From NCBI RefSeq assembly GCF_008056315.1, contig NZ_VRKQ01000010.1, positions 186,001 through 250,000 on the forward strand: a DNA stretch of 64,000 nt, in the 5' to 3' direction. Position 1 is the first letter of the stretch; each line of letters starts with the position of its first letter. The DNA is from Seonamhaeicola maritimus. Lineage in GTDB: Bacteria; Bacteroidota; Bacteroidia; Flavobacteriales; Flavobacteriaceae. The position numbers and the translations under genes were made by a program. A model generated the notes under the pieces. That model saw nothing but the letters and a program-made list of their open reading frames with translations. It was not told where the DNA came from and ran no database searches. Below are positions 58,027 to 64,000 of this stretch, one piece after another.

Positions 58027-60108
58027 TTATTCTGGGGGTGCAGATGGCAAGTAAGGCCTGATAATATTTTGTACTTCTTCTAATTGTTTTTCACCTCTTT
58101 TCATAGAGGCGTTTAAATATTCTATATCGCCTTCAAAAAAACCAGCCTCTAAATCTGCCTTAATGTAGCTTATTAGATTCCAAAAAAGCCAACCATCTAC
58201 TTCTTCAAATTTATCAATGCATTCATTAGACTTTTCAATATCACCCAAAGCGCCATAAATAAAAAATAACACGTAATAACTTACAGGCCTATCCAAGCTT
58301 TGTTTAGAGCTAAGTAAATTATTATACAATTCTGCTTGTCTCCGTAATAGGTTTTTTCCCTTTTCAATCTGGCCACCACGCAAAAGACACATGCCATAAC
58401 CCCAATAAACTGATCTAGAGGCTAACGAGTTCACCCCCTCTTTTTCAACTTGTTTATAACATTTTTTATAATATGGAGTTGCCTTTTCAACATCTCTTTT
58501 ATACAAATATAGCATCCCTAATAAGGCATTACGCTGTTGATTATCTTTAACTAGAGTTTTATTGACATAGGCAAGGGCTTCATCATACCTCATGGACTGT
58601 ATAAAAGAATACACACGATCTCTTCTAAATCTTGGCACTGTCTGTAACTCGAATATTTTATCAAAATAATAATCTACCATTTGGTGATTCTCTAAGGTTC
58701 TATAAAATTCCAGATAGTTTGTATAAAGCCCCATTAACTGACCCCTAGATTGTGCAAACTTTTCTATTTTCTGAAGGGTAAATATGGCCTCTTTGTATTT
58801 GTTTTTTCTCTTATGAATGCCAATTAAATTAAATAAAGCACCCACATCATTAGGATAAATTGTTAAACTTTTTTCATAATCTAAAATGGCATTCTCCTCT
58901 TTATTAATTCTCACAAAGTAATCTCCTCTTAGCTTATATGCAAAGGCATAGTTTGGGTTTAATGCTATAGCCTTATTTGTTAAATAAAGCACCTCATCAA
59001 ACTTATTATCTTCACCTACATAATTACCATAGCGTTGAAAAGTGGTTAGTGCTAAACCTATATATGCTGAGGCAAATAAAGAATCTCTTTTTATAGCCTT
59101 TTCATAAGATGACTTTGCCTTATCTAATAAATCAAGCCAAACCTTATGTTTTTGCAATGAACTATTGGCCTTAAAAAGATACTCGTCTCCCTGTAAACGA
59201 TATTCATATGCATATTTATCCTTAGTTGGATCCGTACTTAATTCACTTTTTAAATTTGACGATATAGCCGTTTCAAGGTTTTCAGTTATAGATTGTACAA
59301 CATCGGCCTGTACTTTAAAAATTTCGGAAACATCTTCATTATAACTTTCAGACCAAACTACTTTGTCCTCTTTTACATTAATTAACTCTGCCGAAACAAT
59401 AGCTTTATTACCAATACGTTGAACCCTACCTTCAATTAAATAATTAACATCTAATTCATTGGCAATAGCCTTTAAAGAAATCTGCTTATTCCTGAATTTT
59501 TCAGTAGAACGTCTTGAGGCAATCTTGAAATCAGGAATTTTAGTTAAATATTCTCTTATACCTGTCATTATTCCATTACAGAAATATTGGTTCTCATTAT
59601 TTGGACTATCATTTTCAAAAGGCATAATGGCAATAGTCTTTTCAATTGATGAAATTCCATCATCTTTATTCTTAAATTTCTCATTAAAAACAATCAACAC
59701 TATCAAGATAATTATAGGTGCAATGCTTAATAGCTTTTTAGAAACCGTTTTTTTAGGAGGAGCAGCAGTATTTTGATATTTAACCTCTCCAGGAGGATAC
59801 CCAAAAAAATTATGAAAGCAAGTATTAAAATAAGTAGGACTAGAAAAACCAACACGATACGCAATTTCAGCTGCTGTAAACTGATTTTTTTTCAACATCT
59901 CCATCGCTCTCTTTAAGCGATATTCACGAATGAATTGACTGGTAGATTTCCCTGTAGCATCTTGTAACTTCCTATACAATTGTGACCTACTAAGACCTAT
60001 TTCTAAAGCTAAATTAGAGACTCCAAAGTTTTCATCCTCTAAATTGACCTCTAGAATATGCTCTATTTTTTGAGTGAATCCCTGATCATCAGAAAGTTCG
60101 TCTTTCAT
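58027..60108 (-). CDS. Membrane-anchored AraC-type regulator with TPR sensor domain
   Basis: 693 residues with an inverted order: AraC HTH first (EDENFGVSNLALEIGLSRSQ, LYRKLQDATGKSTSQFIREY, AAEIAYRVGFSSPTYFNTCF), then a helix (KLLSIAPIIILIVLIVF, about 130-147). Next is a FlgO/adenylate-cyclase-associated-like domain (IAIMPFENDSPNNENQYFCN, ANELDVNYLIEGRVQRIGNK, KVVWSESYNEDVSEIFKVQA) and a TPR array (about 290-650). The DNA-binding part is cytoplasmic, the TPR part periplasmic, as in ToxR/CadC-like regulators. Probable signal: envelope or nutrient state. Confidence 0.9.
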   Translation of the reverse strand: MKDELSDDQGFTQKIEHILEVNLEDENFGVSNLALEIGLSRSQLYRKLQDATGKSTSQFIREYRLKRAMEMLKKNQFTAAEIAYRVGFSSPTYFNTCFHNFFGYPPGEVKYQNTAAPPKKTVSKKLLSIAPIIILIVLIVFNEKFKNKDDGISSIEKTIAIMPFENDSPNNENQYFCNGIMTGIREYLTKIPDFKIASRRSTEKFRNKQISLKAIANELDVNYLIEGRVQRIGNKAIVSAELINVKEDKVVWSESYNEDVSEIFKVQADVVQSITENLETAISSNLKSELSTDPTKDKYAYEYRLQGDEYLFKANSSLQKHKVWLDLLDKAKSSYEKAIKRDSLFASAYIGLALTTFQRYGNYVGEDNKFDEVLYLTNKAIALNPNYAFAYKLRGDYFVRINKEENAILDYEKSLTIYPNDVGALFNLIGIHKRKNKYKEAIFTLQKIEKFAQSRGQLMGLYTNYLEFYRTLENHQMVDYYFDKIFELQTVPRFRRDRVYSFIQSMRYDEALAYVNKTLVKDNQQRNALLGMLYLYKRDVEKATPYYKKCYKQVEKEGVNSLASRSVYWGYGMCLLRGGQIEKGKNLLRRQAELYNNLLSSKQSLDRPVSYYVLFFIYGALGDIEKSNECIDKFEEVDGWLFWNLISYIKADLEAGFFEGDIEYLNASMKRGEKQLEEVQNIIRPYLPSAPPE

Positions 60109-60480
60109 AATTATTTTAAATTGTATAAGATGTGTCTTAGTATTATACTAAACATACTTGCTATAAAAAAATTAATGGGGATAACTTAGGGGTTATGGTA
60201 AATATAATGAAATAAAACTAATGTCCGAAAAATATGATGTTTCGCACATATCCTAAAATATCAATTACTTTGAAAAAATATCTAATACACAATCAAAATA
60301 TAAAAGGCAAACAATAGTTCACGTTTGCCTGCCTTCAGTCTGCTATTAACCTAACAAAGCATTCGCTTTGCTATTTTAATTTAGTCATAATTTACTTATA
60401 AAGTAAAAATACAGGACAAATAGTAACCTATTACCGATTAAACGACTTTAATCCTTATATATCTATAAGAATTTACGCCA
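60109..60480. other. Gene-free stretch
   Basis: Apart from one hairpin (GGCAAAC / GTTTGCC at about 60,305-60,329), which on the minus strand is followed by TTTTATATTTT and may terminate the truncated gene, I see nothing. Confidence 0.5.
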
Positions 60481-60882
60481 TTAATGTACAGTTTTCACTT
60501 CTTCCCCTGTTAAATTAGACAAGTATTCTACTAAATCTCTTAAGGCTCTTTTTCCAATATAGGTTCCAATGGTGGGCATTGATGAAATAACAATTTCTCT
60601 GTTTTTAATTCTTGACAGCGGTAGTTTTAATGGTTCAACCTCTGATGTTTTTAGTGTTATATCTTTTTCTGTTTCTTCTAATAGAACACCAAAAATGGTT
60701 TGGTTATTGCCTAATGTAAGAATAACGCTACCGTAACCTGGAGCTAAACGTGCACTTGGGTCTACCAACGCTTCAAGTAGCTCTTCCCTTGTAAGTTTTC
60801 TTTTGAAAAATCTAATCCCTTTAATGAAGTTATTGCGGTAGACCTTACCTGTTAATTTTGAAGCTAATAAAATAGGGAAATC
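60481..60882 (-). pseudogene. C-terminal fragment of a PVC-type heme-binding-domain protein
   Basis: An open stretch of 134 codons without a true start: DFPILLASKLTGKVYRNNFI, REELLEALVDPSARLAPGYG, SVILTLGNNQTIFGVLLEET, SSMPTIGTYIGKRALRDLVE, YLSNLTGEEVKTVH. The 'iDPSa.iapGY....i.l.dG....G.l..E' block is the end of 'putative heme-binding domain' proteins, which are normally much longer. A stop (TAA) lies directly upstream, so only the tail is left. Confidence 0.7.
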
Positions 60883-60937
60883 TTATTTGAATGGAGTTTC
60901 ATTTAATTAAATGACCTTATTAAATGATGAAAATAAT

Positions 60938-60945
60938 TACATTTG
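60938..60945 (+). promoter_or_regulatory. Candidate -7 element (TACATTTG)
   Basis: Matches TAnnTTTG, 25 bases before the start codon of the sugar isomerase-like gene. No clear -33 box. Confidence 0.4.
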
Positions 60946-60969
60946 AGAAGTTAGTTAACATAAAAGGAA

Positions 60970-61914
60970 ATGGAAAAGAAAACAACAAGACGAGATTTTA
61001 TAAAAAAAACAGGATTAGGAATGGGAGCTTTAACCCTTAGCTCTGGTTTTGGTAATTTATTTGGTCAACCTTTAAATACTTATTTTCATTTTGATATTTC
61101 TTTGGCGCAATGGTCAGTCCGTCAAGCTTTAAAAAATAAAACCATAACAAACTTAGATTTTCCAAAATATGCTAAAGATAAATATGGCATTTTAGGAGTT
61201 GAATATGTGAGTTTCTTTTTTGAAAAACCGGCAACAAATAAATCTTACCAAAAAGAATTAAAAATGCGGGCTGAAGATGAGGGCGTGAAAAATTTGTTGA
61301 TTATGGTTGGGAGAGAAGGTGCTTTAGGGCACAATGATAAAAACCAACGCTTAAAATCTGTTGATGCCCATAAACGTTGGATTGAGGCTGCACATGCTAT
61401 TGGATGTCATTCTGTTAGGGTTGATGCCAAAGGAAATGGGTCTCGTGAAGACATGTTAAAATACAATGCTGAGAGTTTCACTGCTTTATCTGAGTTTGCT
61501 AAGGACTTTGGATTGAATGTTATTTTAGAAAATCATGGTGGGTTCTCAAGTGATGGACATTGGGTTGTGGAATTAATGAATAAAGTAAACTTGCCTAATT
61601 GTGGTACTTTACCAGATTTTGGCAACTTTTGTATAGAAGGAAAAAAGAACGACTGTAAAAATGAATACGACAGGTATAAGGGCATGAAAGATATGATGCC
61701 TTTTGCTAAAGCTGTTAGCGCTAAGTCATACCATTTTGATGATAAGGGTAATGAAACTACAATTGACTTTAAAAGGATGCTAGAAATAGTTAAAAAGCAC
61801 AACTATTCTGATTATATAGGAATTGAGTATGAGGGTGAAATAATGAGTCCAGATGATGGCATTATGGCAACTAAAAGATTGTTAGAGAGGGTGAGAAGCG
61901 AATTAGCATATTAA
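60970..61914 (+). CDS. Tat-exported sugar phosphate isomerase/epimerase-like protein
   Basis: 314 residues. Twin-arginine signal KTTRRDFIKKTGLGMGALTL. Then a xylose-isomerase-like TIM barrel: DISLAQWSVRQALKNKTITN, LGVEYVSFFFEKP, KRWIEAAHAIGCHSVRVDAK, LSEFAKDFGLNVILENHGGF, NCGTLPDFGNFC, AVSAKSYHFDDKGNE and YSDYIGIEYEGEIMSPDDGI. The metal ligands E, D, H and E are visible in these blocks. A periplasmic sugar isomerase or epimerase, common in Bacteroidetes carbohydrate loci. Confidence 0.9.
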   Translation: MEKKTTRRDFIKKTGLGMGALTLSSGFGNLFGQPLNTYFHFDISLAQWSVRQALKNKTITNLDFPKYAKDKYGILGVEYVSFFFEKPATNKSYQKELKMRAEDEGVKNLLIMVGREGALGHNDKNQRLKSVDAHKRWIEAAHAIGCHSVRVDAKGNGSREDMLKYNAESFTALSEFAKDFGLNVILENHGGFSSDGHWVVELMNKVNLPNCGTLPDFGNFCIEGKKNDCKNEYDRYKGMKDMMPFAKAVSAKSYHFDDKGNETTIDFKRMLEIVKKHNYSDYIGIEYEGEIMSPDDGIMATKRLLERVRSELAY

Positions 61915-62030
61915 CAGCTTTTCAATTCCAACATTTTAGTATGACTGCTATGAATTACCTCTCAACTTACAAATTGATTGATAAATTATTGTAAATTTAG
62001 TTGGTATATCTGAACTAAAAATTTAAAACC

Positions 62031-62624
62031 ATGAGAACTAAATTATGCATTCTTGGATTAATCATCTCTTTTACTTCTTTTGCTCAGAATAATATTCCAA
62101 CCGAGTTATGGCAAATAGAAACTGCAGTATTAGGACTAGATGATAAATTTCGTGGAGGAGCTAAAGTTTACGGATATGATTCCGAAGGAAATTTCAAGGT
62201 TTTAAGAGAAGGCTCAAACCAATATGTTTGTTTAGCAGATAATCCAAACAATAAAGGCTTTCAAGTAGCGGCATACCATAAAGATTTGGATGTATTTATG
62301 GAAAGAGGACGTGAATTAAAAAGTCAGGGCAAGAATTTCAAAGAAATATTCGATATAAGAGAGGAAGAAGTTAAAAGTGGTAAATTAAAAATACCTCACA
62401 ATGCAACACTTACAGTACTTAGAGGAGAGGTTGATAACGAAACTTACCAAATAATTAATCAACGGGTTAGGTACGTTGTATATATTCCTTATGCTACCAG
62501 CGCAACTACAGGGTTACCTGAAAAACCTCTTAAAGCAGGCCACCCTTGGATTATGAACCCAGGAACTCATAGAGCACATATCATGATTACTCCTACATAT
62601 CCAGAATTGGATAAAAAGGATTAG
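62031..62624 (+). CDS. Secreted protein of unknown function
   Basis: 197 residues. Signal peptide MRTKLCILGLIISFTSFAQ. The mature chain is one domain: ELWQIETAVLGLDDKFRGGA, KVYGYDSEGNFKVLREGSNQ, YVCLADNPNNKGFQVAAYHK, DLDVFMERGRELKSQGKNFK, LPEKPLKAGHPWIMNPGTHR. The final 'G.PWiM.pGThrAHIMI' looks like a conserved box with His residues that could bind a metal. I do not recognise the family. Confidence 0.82.
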   Translation: MRTKLCILGLIISFTSFAQNNIPTELWQIETAVLGLDDKFRGGAKVYGYDSEGNFKVLREGSNQYVCLADNPNNKGFQVAAYHKDLDVFMERGRELKSQGKNFKEIFDIREEEVKSGKLKIPHNATLTVLRGEVDNETYQIINQRVRYVVYIPYATSATTGLPEKPLKAGHPWIMNPGTHRAHIMITPTYPELDKKD

Positions 62625-62792
62625 TTTGAAAGTCTTTTTAATAGATTTAACAGAACCTTATTACCCACATTGCCAAAATTAATAGCATAGAAACTTACTC
62701 GAATAAAAAGGCATACACATTCCAAGATACTTGATAATTATCATTATTTAGACATAAAGAATATTTTACTTTTGAACCTTAATAAGCTTCTA

Positions 62793-63137
62793 ATGAAATC
62801 AAAATCTTTACTTTTTGCAGGAATTATTTTATTACTAATTGGCATTCTAATTAGAAAATTGACCCATATGGAAGTAGCTGGTCTAATCCTTATTATAATT
62901 GGTGTTACTTGTAAAACAGTCTACATTATAAAAAAAGCAAAAAGTGGAGAATATCAACCTGGTAAAGAATTACTTATATTAATTTTCGGCTTAATATTAT
63001 TTCTAACTGGGTTATATTTTAAAAGCTTAGAATTCCCCATTATTAAACCAATCTATTTGATTATTTCAGGTATAGTGCTTAAGATAAGTTTTATTATTAG
63101 GTTTATTCAGGTGACACGTTCTACAAAGAACAAATAA
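62793..63137 (+). CDS. Small membrane protein, four helices
   Basis: 114 residues from MKSKSLLFAGIILLLIGILI; seven codons upstream (from a TTG) are unlikely to be used. Helices at about 5-22, 27-45, 63-80 and 87-107, with a polar loop KKAKSGEYQPGKELL in the middle. The two halves resemble each other (LLIGILIRK / FLTGLYFKS), suggesting a GldL-like or duplicated hairpin. Function unknown. Confidence 0.78.
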   Translation: MKSKSLLFAGIILLLIGILIRKLTHMEVAGLILIIIGVTCKTVYIIKKAKSGEYQPGKELLILIFGLILFLTGLYFKSLEFPIIKPIYLIISGIVLKISFIIRFIQVTRSTKNK

Positions 63138-63369
63138 TTTATTAAATGAAAACTGTAAATTTTCTTCAAGAAACGAATTACCTCTTTTACATTGGCTAAA
63201 AACTAGTTCCATTTAGCTTTTTAAACTTTGTTTTAAATCATCAAATTGTCACCGATGAATTTAAAACTCTTATCATGAGTCTTAAAAATTTAGTATCTTA
63301 CGATATCCTTTTCTACTCCACGAACTTTCTTGATTATTATAAGTTTTTAACCAACAAACACTAATAACC

Positions 63370-63867
63370 ATGAAAATCAAATCATTAATTATTCTATCAC
63401 TTGCCTCTATCTGGATCACAAACTGTTCACAGCCTCCTAAGGATGTAACTGAAGAAATTGTTGCTGCCAACAAAGTTTTTATTGAATTATTTAATGCGCA
63501 TAAAGGCACCGAGATAGGCAATCTTTATACTGAAGGCGGAAGATTATTTCCAGTTAACAGCCCTGTAATTGAGGGACAGGAAGCTATTGGACAATTTTGG
63601 AGCGCTGTATTTGACATGGGCATTGATAACGGGGTGCTTACTACTGTAGAAGTTGAATCTTTTGGAGACACAGCTGTTGAAGAAGGTGCATATTCGTTGT
63701 TTGATTCCAATAATAACAAACTTGATGAAGGCAAATACATCATCGTCTGGAAAAATGTTGATGGCCAATGGCGACTAGACAGAGACATTTTTAGCACAAA
63801 CATGCCGGCACCGCAACCTGCACAGGAAGAAGCGCCTGCCGAAGACAATAGTGAGACAGAAAACTAG
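63370..63867 (+). CDS. Lipoprotein with SnoaL/DUF4440-like domain
   Basis: 165 residues. Lipobox IWITNCSQPP (Cys 19). Then VTEEIVAANKVFIELFNAHK, GTEIGNLYTEGGRLFPVNSP, VIEGQEAIGQFWSAVFDMGI, GDTAVEEGAYSLFDSNNNKL and DEGKYIIVWKNVDGQWRLDR: the NTF2-like SnoaL/DUF4440 pattern ('..Da.al...yt.da.l..p......G...i..fw...'). The tail is rich in Pro, Ala and Glu. Probably a periplasmic small-molecule-binding protein. Confidence 0.9.
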   Translation: MKIKSLIILSLASIWITNCSQPPKDVTEEIVAANKVFIELFNAHKGTEIGNLYTEGGRLFPVNSPVIEGQEAIGQFWSAVFDMGIDNGVLTTVEVESFGDTAVEEGAYSLFDSNNNKLDEGKYIIVWKNVDGQWRLDRDIFSTNMPAPQPAQEEAPAEDNSETEN

Positions 63868-63880
63868 AACTATAGATTAT

Positions 63881-63912
63881 AAGGGAAGTGAATAACTTCC
63901 CTTCAATTTTTG
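63881..63912 (+). terminator. Intrinsic terminator after the DUF4440-like gene
   Basis: AAGGGAAGT / ACTTCCCTT, five-base loop, then CAATTTTTGT; 13 bases after the stop. Confidence 0.8.
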
Positions 63913-63949
63913 TATTGGCAAACCTCTCTTTAAAGTCATTATTTAATTC

Positions 63950-64000
63950 ATGAAACCAACAAATAATACCTCTGCAGAACCAACACTTCTTTTTATTCCA
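63950..64000 (+). CDS. Start of a gene running off the right edge
   Basis: 17 codons from ATG: MKPTNNTSAEPTLLFIP. Too short to identify. It follows a terminator, and an ATG after TTAATTC fits a start in this genome. Confidence 0.4.
   Translation, partial: MKPTNNTSAEPTLLFIP

Overview
The window is AT-rich DNA from a member of the Bacteroidota, most likely a marine-type Flavobacteriaceae. The evidence is the gene content: a hemW-ruvC-cyclase-DUF4230 cluster, a BlaI/M56 pair, a TonB-dependent receptor with a LacI regulator, and many lipoproteins with a short L-x-S-C lipobox. I cannot name the species.

Region 1 (1 to about 25,490) is the striking part. It holds about 28 unrelated genes, almost all on the minus strand. 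Each is separated from the next by one copy of a 96-227 bp imperfect palindrome (29 copies). The copies share a secondary structure more than a sequence: outer core AAC...GTT, an inner TATA-type stem that covaries between copies, and an apical hairpin. Each gene is also flanked by its own private inverted repeat of about 10-15 nt, running outward from GTT/AAC. This is the architecture of integron gene cassettes and attC sites. A tyrosine recombinase (25,941-26,861) lies at the upstream end of the array, but it lacks the insertion that defines integron integrases (IntI) and is transcribed toward the cassettes. The first cassette holds three tiny ORFs, one encoding a ribbon-helix-helix protein. 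The cargo is strongly biased to exported proteins: signal peptides, lipoproteins and membrane proteins. One IS3-family element (17,976-19,288) has landed in the array. The array runs off the left edge.

Region 2 (about 26,900-35,960) is a mobile or accessory zone. It contains a zinc-ribbon protein divergent from the recombinase, a broken tRNA-Ala fused to a FISUMP-domain remnant, a DUF2779 remnant, and a duplicated, degenerate tyrosine-recombinase-like protein. It continues with a plus-strand block: an acidic hypothetical, an HExxH peptidase-like protein, a DUF5131 (Gp37/Gp68) protein, a small basic protein, and an 866-residue protein that joins an SF2 helicase-like half to a family-A polymerase-like palm. 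It ends with an intact MmcQ/YjbR gene facing a 36-codon stump of a second one, which marks the junction with the conserved chromosome.

Region 3 (about 36,000-50,750) is ordinary chromosome. It carries DUF4230, a cyclase, hemW, ruvC, an envelope and glycosyltransferase group, a YccA-like protein, and a BlaI/M56 sensor pair. The M56 protein carries two nearly identical TonB-C-like tails, and its promoter has three matching operators. A LuxR-type response regulator with a TPR histidine kinase follows.

Region 4 (about 51,100-64,000) looks like a small carbohydrate-response locus and neighbours: a LacI regulator, a TonB-dependent receptor, a secreted beta-helix enzyme, a secreted metzincin lipoprotein, a membrane-anchored AraC/TPR regulator, a truncated heme-binding-domain gene, a Tat-exported sugar isomerase-like protein and a SnoaL/DUF4440-like lipoprotein.
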